Source: Gluconacetobacter sacchari
GTDB taxonomy: Bacteria; Pseudomonadota; Alphaproteobacteria; Acetobacterales; Acetobacteraceae
DNA: 55,936 nt
Assembly: GCF_014174255.1 (NCBI RefSeq)
Contig: NZ_JABEQJ010000031.1
Location: 1-55,936, forward strand
Reading direction: 5' to 3'
Shown: piece by piece, positions 1-6,948 of the stretch
Layout of the letters: each line of letters opens with the position of its first letter
Numbering within the stretch: the first letter of the stretch is position 1
Made by a program: the position numbers and the translations under genes
The notes under the pieces: model-generated
The model's database searches: none
The model's input: the letters and a program-made list of their open reading frames with translations, nothing else
Told to the model about the DNA's origin: nothing

Positions 1-52
1 AGACCGCAGCCAGAACACGGGTGCGAAGATCCACGGACAGAGCTTTCGACAT
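1..52 (-). CDS. IS630-family transposase, N-terminal fragment cut by window edge
   Basis: Reading leftward from an ATG at 52-50, the first 17 codons give MSKALSVDLRTRVLAAV, which matches the usual start of one subgroup of IS630-family transposases. The frame runs off the left edge of the window, so the DDE catalytic part is not visible. A purine-rich stretch (GGGAGGCC) upstream of the ATG could be its ribosome binding site. Upstream lies a terminal-repeat-like segment (about 82-119) that resembles the segment upstream of the neighbouring transposase remnant. The family call rests on a short peptide and is therefore moderate. Confidence 0.6.
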   Translation of the reverse strand, partial: MSKALSVDLRTRVLAAV

Positions 53-125
53 GACCGCCGGCCTCCCGTCCGGCCATCATGATGAATCATAAATACGCCC
101 GCTTGGGTACCCCTGACGACTCATT
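1..125 (-). mobile_element. IS630-family element (copy 2), left end and start of transposase
   Basis: This is the end of an insertion sequence whose transposase starts at 52 and continues beyond the window. Its upstream end shares a block with the adjacent older element: a GGTACC core followed by a GCG-rich stretch and TGATTCAT (minus-strand reading, roughly 119-82), matching the block at 697-661 in the same orientation. The two are thus related but not identical elements in tandem orientation. The outer boundary is placed only approximately, near where the older transposase frame loses similarity (about 125-140). Confidence 0.5.
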
Positions 126-629
126 CAGAATGAATTCCGCTCTAAAAATGTCCTGTGCCTCGGGATTTTGGGCATAATGCCGAGGGCGGGCTGTCAGAAG
201 GCGAAAACCCTCGCGGCGAACGATCCGGCTCATTCGGGATTCAGACAGGCTGACGCCGTGCTGTTCATGAAGCCATGCGCAAAGATCGCGCAATCGCCAG
301 CCCGTCACGCCATGGACGGCCGCAATCGATCCCTCCTCGATCCGATGCGCCAGGGCCTCCAGAACGGACGGCGTGATCCGTGGCGCAGCACCCCCGGCAT
401 GACGATCCACCAGCCCATCAGGGCCGTCGGTGTCGAACCGCACCACCCAGTCCCGCACAATCTGCCGATCCGTGCCAGCCAGGCGCGCCGCAGCCCCCCG
501 TGAGGCTCCATCATAGATCGCCGCCAGCGCTACAAGCCGTCGAGACTGACCAGCGTGTTTCGTTGTCCGTGCCAGTCTACGCAAACCCGCAGCGTCGTAG
601 TCCGCTCGTAATGACAGCGCCTTGCCCAT
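87..629 (-). pseudogene. IS630-family transposase, C-terminally truncated
   Basis: The 180-residue product has the N-terminal helix-turn-helix region of IS630-family transposases: residues 1-100 include the VALAAIYDGASRGAAARLAG segment and a DWVVRFDTDGPDGLVD segment. The winged-helix-like linker that follows runs to ARPRHYAQNPEAQDIF near residue 160. Homologues normally continue for well over 100 residues with the DDE catalytic domain; here the frame ends soon after residue 165 in a tail (ILNESSGVPKRAYL) encoded by the end of the second IS element. The gene is therefore a disrupted remnant with no catalytic core and should be inactive. Confidence 0.75.
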
Positions 630-700
630 TCCAGGTGCCTTCCGTTGACTCCGGCATCCTATGAATCACAATTCCGCGCTTCGCGGTACCCTTCATGAAT
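125..700 (-). mobile_element. IS630-family element (copy 1), remnant
   Basis: This is the remnant of an IS630-family insertion sequence carrying the truncated transposase. Its surviving end (about 661-700) contains two direct copies of GTGATTCAT (minus strand) flanking a GGTACC core, similar to the end of the second element. The other end is missing from the window because the second element replaces or interrupts it. The exact outer boundary and target duplication cannot be fixed from this sequence alone. Confidence 0.5.
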
Positions 701-737
701 CACCTCGTCAGCAGGTTGGTATAAGCCGCTCCCGCCC

Positions 738-775
738 GGAAAACGCGTGCCGGACCGCCGGTGGCGCGCGTTTCC
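738..775 (-). terminator. Stem-loop downstream of the ELM1-family gene
   Basis: Arms GGAAAACGCG (738-747) and CGCGTTTCC (767-775) can pair around a GC-rich loop, about 20 bp past the stop at 794. No clear T-tract follows in the minus-strand direction, so this is a possible terminator or processing stem rather than a textbook intrinsic terminator. Confidence 0.35.
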
Positions 776-793
776 TGTCATGATTTCAAGTTG

Positions 794-1810
794 TTAGTCC
801 AGACTCAGCCTTCGACGCATGGCCTCAGCCACCTCGATCGTGTCATCCAGCGGCGTCACAGGCCACGCCTCCAGCCGCCCCATAAAGCGGCGGATGCGGC
901 CGGCACCGGCCAGTTCGCGCAGAAACAACCCAATCCGCCGTGACCGGCCCGGCAGGTCCACGATCATCACGGGCGCGGTGCTCGCCACAGCCTCGGACAC
1001 CATCGAAACACTGTCCTGCGTCACCAAGACGGCATCGGCGCAGGCCAGCAGCCCCAGATACGGATTGTCCCCCCGCATGTCCCACACCCAGCCGCCCAGA
1101 GGCGCCAGCGCCTCGCGAACGATCCTGCACACGCCCTCGCTGGTCCGCCGCGACGGCGTCACAGCCACCCCGATCCCGTCGCGACCCATCATCTCTGCCA
1201 ATTGCACGACCAGACGCGCCGCTACTGCTTCGTTCAACTGAAAGCGGCCATTGGATCCACCCAGCAATACGGCAACCAGCGGACGCGGCAGATGCGCCAG
1301 ACGCGGCAGCCACGCCACCCGCGCCGCCGCGAGCCGCTCGGGCGAAACCCCATGCAACGCGGTTCGCGACAACAGCACATTGGGGCCGCTGATTTCATCA
1401 TGCCGGTTGGCAACCACCAGATCGAACCGATCCAGCCGCAGGCGCGGATTCTGGATCTGCACCACCCGCCGCGCGCCTCCGCGCAACGCGGCGCCCACCG
1501 CGCCGCCAGTGCCGCCGACGCTGAACACCAGCCCAGCAGTCCCCACATCCAACGGATCGACGGCCCGCATCGGCGCGGGCCACCACGCGGCAGGCACACG
1601 GCCCCACAGGCTCCGTGCCCGCACAGGACAGAAAAACGGGTCCAATCCGGCACGCGTCGCCAACCCGAAGGCCTGCGACCGCATTCCGGCCAGATCCTCC
1701 GCCACCACTGCCACCGCGTGCGCCGCAGGGGCCAGGACAGACGGGGGGTCGGGGATGCTCATCGCGCCATCTGCCGCCCGACCCTCGCAGCCGTCAATGC
1801 CGTCCGACAT
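794..1810 (-). CDS. ELM1/GtrOC1-family protein (DUF1022)
   Basis: The protein of about 338 residues resembles the bacterial ELM1 (mitochondrial-fission-ELM1-like, DUF1022) family, which has a glycosyltransferase-B-like fold. Supporting segments are the early AFGLATRAGLDPFF region, FSVGGTGGAVGAALR, a central LVAVLLGGSNGRFQL glycine-rich strand-turn, and the C-terminal ADAVLVTQDSVSMVSEA and APVMIVDLPG segments. Its biochemical role in bacteria is not established; a sugar-nucleotide or envelope role is inferred from the fold. The ATG at 1810 is chosen because GGGGGGAAG lies just upstream; longer frames run into the divergent helicase gene. Only 45 bp separate the two start codons, so promoters must overlap. 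No signal peptide or membrane segment is evident. Confidence 0.75.
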   Translation of the reverse strand: MSDGIDGCEGRAADGAMSIPDPPSVLAPAAHAVAVVAEDLAGMRSQAFGLATRAGLDPFFCPVRARSLWGRVPAAWWPAPMRAVDPLDVGTAGLVFSVGGTGGAVGAALRGGARRVVQIQNPRLRLDRFDLVVANRHDEISGPNVLLSRTALHGVSPERLAAARVAWLPRLAHLPRPLVAVLLGGSNGRFQLNEAVAARLVVQLAEMMGRDGIGVAVTPSRRTSEGVCRIVREALAPLGGWVWDMRGDNPYLGLLACADAVLVTQDSVSMVSEAVASTAPVMIVDLPGRSRRIGLFLRELAGAGRIRRFMGRLEAWPVTPLDDTIEVAEAMRRRLSLD

Positions 1811-1855
1811 TCGCTTTCTTCCCCCCGGCTCCCACACACGGTATCCCCTCAGAGG

Positions 1856-3040
1856 ATGACCGACACGCTCCCCCCTGCCGATACGACCAGCACAGACGCG
1901 CCATCCTTCGCGCAACTGGGTCTGAACGCCCGGATCCTGGCCAATATCGCCCGCGCCGGCTACGCCATGCCCTCGCCGATCCAGGCCTTGGCGATCCCGC
2001 CGATCCTTGCTGGAAAGGATGTCGAAGCCCTCTCGCGCACCGGCAGCGGCAAGACCGCCGCCTTCGCCCTGCCGCTACTCCAACGGCTCCTCGCCGCTCC
2101 CCGGCCGACCACGACCGAGCAGGAAGGCGCCCCCGGCATGGTCCGGACGCTGATCCTGTCTCCGACCCGAGAACTGGCCAGCCAGACCGCATCCGCCATC
2201 CGTACCTGCGCCCATGGCTGCCAGTTGATGATCGGCCTGGCGATCGGCGGCGTGCCCAAGGACCGGCAAACTCGCGCCCTGCGTGGCGGCGCCGATATTC
2301 TGGTCGCCACCCCCGGCCGCCTCCTGGATCACCTGGCAGACAGGACGATCGGGCTGGACGCGACCACCTGTCTGGTTCTGGACGAGGCGGACAGGATGCT
2401 GGAACTCGGCTTCATCGAGGATATCCAGGCCATTGCCGAACGCCTGCCGACCCGGCACCAGACCCTGCTGTTTTCCGCGACCATGCCGCCCGCCGTCGCC
2501 ACCCTGGGCCGCCGGCTGCTGCACCGTCCACTGCACATTGCCCCGCCCGAGGCCACATCTCCGCCCCCCCGCATCCGCCAGCAAGTCGCCTTCGTCGCGG
2601 CCACACGCAAGAACGCCACGCTGATCGCGCTGTTGAAGCGCGACACGCCGGACCGGGTCATGGTGTTCACCCGCACCAAACAGGCCAGCGACAGCCTGGC
2701 CCGCGCGCTGGTGTCCGCCGGCCTGCCGGCCGCGGCCCTGCATGGTGACCATGGGCAGGCACGGCGCGACCGCACGCTCGCCAGCTTCCGCCGCGGCACG
2801 CTGCGGGTATTGGTCGCCACCGACGTGATGGCACGCGGCATCGATATCGAAGATGTGATGCTGGTGGTGAATTTCGACGTCCCCGAACAGCCCGAGACCT
2901 ATATCCACCGTATAGGCCGCACCGCCCGCGCCGGCCGTCGCGGCACGGCGCTGTCGCTGTGCGCGCCGGAGGAACGGCAATTGCTGCGTGAGATCGAACG
3001 GCAGACCAGTGCCAGGATAACGGCAATCGACCCCACCTGA
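1856..3040 (+). CDS. rhlE: DEAD-box ATP-dependent RNA helicase (RhlE type)
   Basis: The 394-residue protein has all the motifs of DEAD-box RNA helicases in order: a Q motif (FAQLGLNARIL to PSPIQALAIP, about 17-48), Walker A SRTGSGKT (60-67), PTRELASQ (103-110), the DEAD box LDEADRML (175-182), SAT, and the helicase C-terminal motifs ending in HRIGRTARAGRRG. It would unwind short RNA duplexes in ribosome assembly or RNA decay. The length and absence of a long basic tail suggest the compact RhlE group; assignment to RhlE rather than another DEAD-box paralogue is moderately certain. The frame is open far upstream, but the motif start and the divergent neighbour favour the ATG at 1856, which has a closely spaced AGAGG. 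Confidence 0.85.
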   Translation: MTDTLPPADTTSTDAPSFAQLGLNARILANIARAGYAMPSPIQALAIPPILAGKDVEALSRTGSGKTAAFALPLLQRLLAAPRPTTTEQEGAPGMVRTLILSPTRELASQTASAIRTCAHGCQLMIGLAIGGVPKDRQTRALRGGADILVATPGRLLDHLADRTIGLDATTCLVLDEADRMLELGFIEDIQAIAERLPTRHQTLLFSATMPPAVATLGRRLLHRPLHIAPPEATSPPPRIRQQVAFVAATRKNATLIALLKRDTPDRVMVFTRTKQASDSLARALVSAGLPAAALHGDHGQARRDRTLASFRRGTLRVLVATDVMARGIDIEDVMLVVNFDVPEQPETYIHRIGRTARAGRRGTALSLCAPEERQLLREIERQTSARITAIDPT

Positions 3041-3052
3041 CGGCCTGCCGAT

Positions 3053-3080
3053 CCGAGACATTCTCATAAGAATTTCTCGG
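3053..3080. promoter_or_regulatory. Near-perfect inverted repeat after rhlE
   Basis: Arms CCGAGACATTCT (3053-3064) and AGAATTTCTCGG (3069-3080) pair at 11 of 12 positions around a CATA loop. It begins 12 bp after the helicase stop codon. No T-tract follows, so it may be an RNA-end-protecting stem, a weak terminator or a protein-binding dyad upstream of the next gene. Confidence 0.45.
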
Positions 3081-3220
3081 ACAGGACAGCCGCCATCTCG
3101 CGGCATTGCAGGTCCGGCGCGAAACTATAAAATCGTCGTCATGATCCGCCCGACCGCTCCCCTGGCGCATGACGATGGCCTGACCGGCATTTGGCCGGCG
3201 GGCGCACGGAGTCTGGCGGA

Positions 3221-4252
3221 ATGAGTTGCGGCACAGGTTCTCGCCCCGCGTCCTCGCCCCGAGTGCGCCGCCGCCCGAAATTTCTCGAAACCCTGCCACC
3301 CGCCCCCCAGGCGTTGCCGATTTGCACCCAGGAGATCACGCCCCCCGACCTCTCCCCGTGGCTGGCCGATCATTGCGGCATCCCCGGCGTGATGCATCAC
3401 GAGGCTCCCCGCCCCGGCCCCCACGTAGTGCTGACGGCCCTGATTCATGGCAACGAGTTCGCCGGCGCCATCGTTCTCGACCGGCTGCTGCGCGAGCAGG
3501 TCCGTCCGGCATGCGGGCGCCTGTCCCTGGTGTTCGCCAACCTCGCGGCCTTTGCCCGCTTCACGCCCGACAATCCGGTCGCCTCGCGCTTCGTCGAGGA
3601 AGACATGAACCGGGTCTGGAACCGCCAGTCCCTCTCCAGCCCCCGCCGTTCGACAGAACTGGATCGTGCGCGGGCGATCCTGCCGGTGATCGACACCGCC
3701 GACATCCTGATGGACCTGCATTCAATGCTCTGGCCCGGCGCGCCATTGATCCTGGCCGGCGCCACGGAGAGCGGCCGCCGCCTGTCGACGATGATCGGCG
3801 ACCCGCCGCTGGTGGTCTCGGACCACGGCCATCAAGCTGGTCCCCGCCTGATCGACTACGCCCGCTTCGCAGACCCCGACAGTCCCTACGCCGCCTGCCT
3901 GCTGGAAGCCGGCGCCCACTGGGCCGCCGACACGGTCGAAACAACCGACAGCGCGGTACGCGCGTTGCTGCGGCATTGCGGTCTGCTGCCCGCCGTACCC
4001 GAGTCCCCGGTCGCCGCCAGTCGCCACCTGGTGGTAACCGATATCGTGACGGCCCAGACGCCAAGCTTCCGATTCGTCAGGCCATTCCTGGGAGGCGAGA
4101 TCATCCGTCGCCAGGGCACCCTGCTCGCCCAGGACGGACCAGACGAGATCCGCACCCCCTACCCGGACTGCATGCTCGTCATGCCCAACCTTCGCCCCGG
4201 CCGTGGTCAGACCGCCGTCAGGCTGGCACAGACATCGTATCCCCGGCCCTAG
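3221..4252 (+). CDS. Succinylglutamate desuccinylase/aspartoacylase-family zinc hydrolase
   Basis: This 343-residue protein belongs to the M14-like AstE/aspartoacylase superfamily, which hydrolyses N-acyl amino acids or related amides with one zinc ion. The expected residues are visible: HGNE (76-79) supplies a zinc His and Glu, EEDMNRVW (127-134) resembles the conserved ND-xNR element, DLH (165-167) gives the second zinc His, and LLEAGAHW (227-234) carries the probable catalytic Glu (229). The C-terminal beta domain ends with a family-like YPDCMLVMPN segment. No arginine-catabolism (ast) genes accompany it, so the substrate is unknown. The ATG at 3221 is preferred over a TTG at 3191 because it follows GGCGGA and keeps the usual family length. 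Confidence 0.8.
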   Translation: MSCGTGSRPASSPRVRRRPKFLETLPPAPQALPICTQEITPPDLSPWLADHCGIPGVMHHEAPRPGPHVVLTALIHGNEFAGAIVLDRLLREQVRPACGRLSLVFANLAAFARFTPDNPVASRFVEEDMNRVWNRQSLSSPRRSTELDRARAILPVIDTADILMDLHSMLWPGAPLILAGATESGRRLSTMIGDPPLVVSDHGHQAGPRLIDYARFADPDSPYAACLLEAGAHWAADTVETTDSAVRALLRHCGLLPAVPESPVAASRHLVVTDIVTAQTPSFRFVRPFLGGEIIRRQGTLLAQDGPDEIRTPYPDCMLVMPNLRPGRGQTAVRLAQTSYPRP

Positions 4253-4285
4253 ACCGAACGACCCGATCCCGCAGGCTTCCCGGCC

Positions 4286-5437
4286 TCAACCCGCGATCCG
4301 GGCCCTCTCCAGATCCGCCCCGCCCCCCGGCAGCGGCGCATCACCGATCAGGTCGAGCCTCCGCCCGTTCCATCCCAACGTCCGCAGGCTGCGATCCATG
4401 ACGCCTTGGACGAGAACCTCCCTGCCATCCGGAGAAAAAACCAGTCCCTGCGGCCACAACGTCCCGGGCGCCTGCGCGAGTATATGCAACTGCCCGTTAT
4501 CCAGGCCCAGCATCGTCACCACACCACGCGGATTGTAGCGCGGCGAACGCGGCGGCAACGCCGATCCGTTCTGCGACACCACCGCGACATACCGGCCGTC
4601 CGGGGAAATATCCAACCCCTCTGGCGCATTGGGCACGGTCACCCGCCCGACCTCCCGGATCGGCGACGCCGTCAGATCGAGCACCGCGAGCGCACCCGGC
4701 AGGCCCTCGCCATGACCGAGCATGCCCATGACCGCATAATGCCCATCCGGGGTCATGCGGATGTTCCACGGCCCCGGCGCGATGTCGAGCGGAACGGGAT
4801 CGACCGAAACGTCATCGCCCGCGATGTGCAGAAGATAGACCCGGTCCGCCTGCCACAGGCTCACGAGCGCGCGCTTGCCGTCCGGCAGGATCGTCAAACC
4901 GGCCGGAAAGCCGGAAACCGGCAGCACAATCACCTTGCGCTCGCCGAGCCTGCCGCCGTCGAAGCGAAACCATGTCAGCACGCCCGAGCGGCCGTCGGCG
5001 ACAAGCAGATGCCGCCCGTCGGGCGTCAGGCGCATCGTGGTCGCACCGGGGGCCGAGGCCACCTGCTGGACGACCCGGGGCGTCGGCCCCGACACATCGA
5101 CGACACTGATGCGATCGTCGGGCACGATCTTCCCGGTCTTCACATCCGGCCGCGACGCCGACGACACGAAAACAATCTTTCCATCATGTGTAAATTCCAG
5201 CGCCGTCGGCGGCCCGACCACGCTGGCGGCCACCTGGACGCTCGCCCGCACCCGCCATGCGCCGCTCTCTCCCCTTTCCAGGACGGACAGCGTATCGGGC
5301 AGCAGCGGTCGGGGCAGCACTTGCACGCCATCCTGAAGAATGGAGTGTCCGTCATTAGCCGACACCACAGTCTGCGCGCAGGCGGGCGCGGCGAAGGCAA
5401 TCAGTGCCGTCAAGGCAAGCATCAACGGGTTGCGCAT
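4286..5437 (-). CDS. Secreted beta-propeller (YVTN/lactonase-like) protein
   Basis: The 383-residue protein begins with a Sec signal peptide (MRNPLMLALTALIAFAAPACA, cleavage likely after the final Ala). The rest is made of repeated blade motifs such as TPDGRHLLVADG, LPDGKRALVSLW, TPDGHYAVMG, SPDGRYVAVVS and SPDGREVLVQG, typical of seven-bladed YVTN/6-phosphogluconolactonase-like propellers. No enzyme-specific residues can be assigned, so it may be a lactonase, a binding protein or a scaffold. It is the last gene of cluster A, 83 bp after the cytochrome gene on the same strand. A lactonase acting on the aldonolactone made by the dehydrogenase would fit, but that is inference. The ATG at 5437 follows GGGA; a GTG at 5449 is the alternative. 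Confidence 0.75.
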   Translation of the reverse strand: MRNPLMLALTALIAFAAPACAQTVVSANDGHSILQDGVQVLPRPLLPDTLSVLERGESGAWRVRASVQVAASVVGPPTALEFTHDGKIVFVSSASRPDVKTGKIVPDDRISVVDVSGPTPRVVQQVASAPGATTMRLTPDGRHLLVADGRSGVLTWFRFDGGRLGERKVIVLPVSGFPAGLTILPDGKRALVSLWQADRVYLLHIAGDDVSVDPVPLDIAPGPWNIRMTPDGHYAVMGMLGHGEGLPGALAVLDLTASPIREVGRVTVPNAPEGLDISPDGRYVAVVSQNGSALPPRSPRYNPRGVVTMLGLDNGQLHILAQAPGTLWPQGLVFSPDGREVLVQGVMDRSLRTLGWNGRRLDLIGDAPLPGGGADLERARIAG

Positions 5438-5467
5438 CTTTGATCCCACTTCATCGGACCATGAACC

Positions 5468-5487
5468 GAAGGGCCGAGACGGCCTTC
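5468..5487 (-). other. Intercistronic stem-loop between cytochrome and propeller genes
   Basis: GAAGGGCCG (5468-5476) and CGGCCTTC (5480-5487) form a short GC-rich stem with a tiny loop and one bulge, between the cytochrome stop and the propeller start. It has no T-tract. It may set the relative mRNA level of the last gene of cluster A. Confidence 0.35.
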
Positions 5488-5520
5488 CGATCGGGTCGTT
5501 TCACGTTTCCACCAATTTTT

Positions 5521-6948
5521 TCAAGGCTTTTTCCCGACCCGCCTCAGAACCAGCAGGGCAGCCCCGGCAAGCATCAGCACACCGGCGATCATACCCGGCA
5601 CGGCAAACGCCCCCAGCCGCGCGATCAGCGGCTTCGGGCCACCGGTGCGGATCAGCGTCACCTCCTCCGCCGACACCCGCACCGCCGGATTGCCGAACTG
5701 CTGTTCGACATACGTGCTGATATCGGCAATGTCCTGATCCGACAGCGAATCGACATACGATCCGCTCCCGAAGCCGGGCATGTAGACGGTATGCCCTCCC
5801 ACCTCGCGGCGCACGCCCATCAGAATGGTGGAAATCAGGTTGTCCGGCCGGGCGGCACCCACGGCGGTATTATGAAAAAGCTGCGGATAATAGCCGTCGG
5901 GGCTCCCCGTTCCCGTCGGACGATGACACGCCGCGCATTCCCCCGTGAACAGCCGCTCCCCACGGACCAGCGCCCGCGCGTCAAGCCCGCGATACGCGGC
6001 TTCCCGATCCGACGGCTTGCCGTACGTATCGCGCGGCGCCTTGTCCGCGGCGTCCGCAATGGCCGGCACCTGCTTGATATAGGCGACGATCGCCCTGATA
6101 TCGTCGTCATTCAGATATTGCAGGCTATGTTCGACAGCCTCCGCCATCGGGCCGCCCGCCTGGGCCTTTCCGGGCACATCGCCGGTCTTGAGATACCGGG
6201 CCAGATCGTCATCGCTCCAGCCACCGAGGCCGCTTTTCGGGTCCGACGTGATATTCGGCGCATACCACGACGAGAGCGAGGCACCTCCCAGCGCCCTGCC
6301 GCCCATTTCGGCCATCATCACGTTGCGCGGAGTGTGACAAGTGTCGCAATGCGCCAGCGCATAAGCCAGATAATGCCCGCGATTGACCGCGACGGATTTG
6401 CCAGACTCCGGTTCGAAGCGCCTATCGTCGAGGAAGAGCGCGTTCCACACCGCCATGGTAGCGCGAATGTTGTAGGGAAACGGCAGCACCGTGCGCCGTG
6501 CCGGTGCCTCGACCGGCTTCACGTCCGTCATGAAATAGACGTACAGCGCATGAACATCCGCATCGGTCAGCTTGGTGTAGGATGTATAGGGCATCGCTGG
6601 ATAAAGATGCGCACCGTCGCCGCGAATCCCCTCCCGCAGGGCGCGGCCGAACTGCGCCTCGCTATACGTCCCGATGCCAAAATCCCTGGACGGCGTAATA
6701 TTGGTCGAATAGATCGCCCCGAGCGGCGAGGCGATGCCGTAGCCTCCGGCAAACGGCTTTCCACCCCCCGGCGCGGTATGGCAGGCCGCGCAATCCGCTG
6801 CCACGGCCAGATAACGCCCGCGCTCGGCGATCGGCTCATTTGCATCCACGCTCTGCGCATGGACGACGGCACGAGACAAGAGCAGCGCCACGGCGGCCAA
6901 CCCGACACGGCCGGCCAGCCCCAGCCCCTTTCCGGACCATCGTCTCAT
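5521..6948 (-). CDS. Tri-haem cytochrome c subunit of cluster A dehydrogenase (membrane-anchored)
   Basis: The 475-residue protein has a signal sequence (LAGRVGLAAVALLLSRAVVHA, ending near residue 31) and three c-type haem motifs: CAACH (53-57), CDTCH (201-205) and CAACH (338-342). It closes with a C-terminal hydrophobic helix (GMIAGVLMLAGAALLVL) followed by basic residues. This is the architecture of the cytochrome subunit of alcohol, gluconate, sorbitol and fructose dehydrogenases of acetic acid bacteria, which carries electrons from the flavin subunit to ubiquinone at the periplasmic face. The start ATG at 6948 overlaps the stop of the GMC gene by 4 bp (ATGA), indicating translational coupling. 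Upstream in-frame codons lie inside the GMC gene and are rejected. Confidence 0.93.
   Translation of the reverse strand: MRRWSGKGLGLAGRVGLAAVALLLSRAVVHAQSVDANEPIAERGRYLAVAADCAACHTAPGGGKPFAGGYGIASPLGAIYSTNITPSRDFGIGTYSEAQFGRALREGIRGDGAHLYPAMPYTSYTKLTDADVHALYVYFMTDVKPVEAPARRTVLPFPYNIRATMAVWNALFLDDRRFEPESGKSVAVNRGHYLAYALAHCDTCHTPRNVMMAEMGGRALGGASLSSWYAPNITSDPKSGLGGWSDDDLARYLKTGDVPGKAQAGGPMAEAVEHSLQYLNDDDIRAIVAYIKQVPAIADAADKAPRDTYGKPSDREAAYRGLDARALVRGERLFTGECAACHRPTGTGSPDGYYPQLFHNTAVGAARPDNLISTILMGVRREVGGHTVYMPGFGSGSYVDSLSDQDIADISTYVEQQFGNPAVRVSAEEVTLIRTGGPKPLIARLGAFAVPGMIAGVLMLAGAALLVLRRVGKKP

Noticed and set aside
1202-1855. Long N-terminal extension of the DEAD-box helicase
   Set aside because: It lies antisense to the ELM1-family gene and carries no domain; the helicase Q motif begins right after the ATG at 1856.
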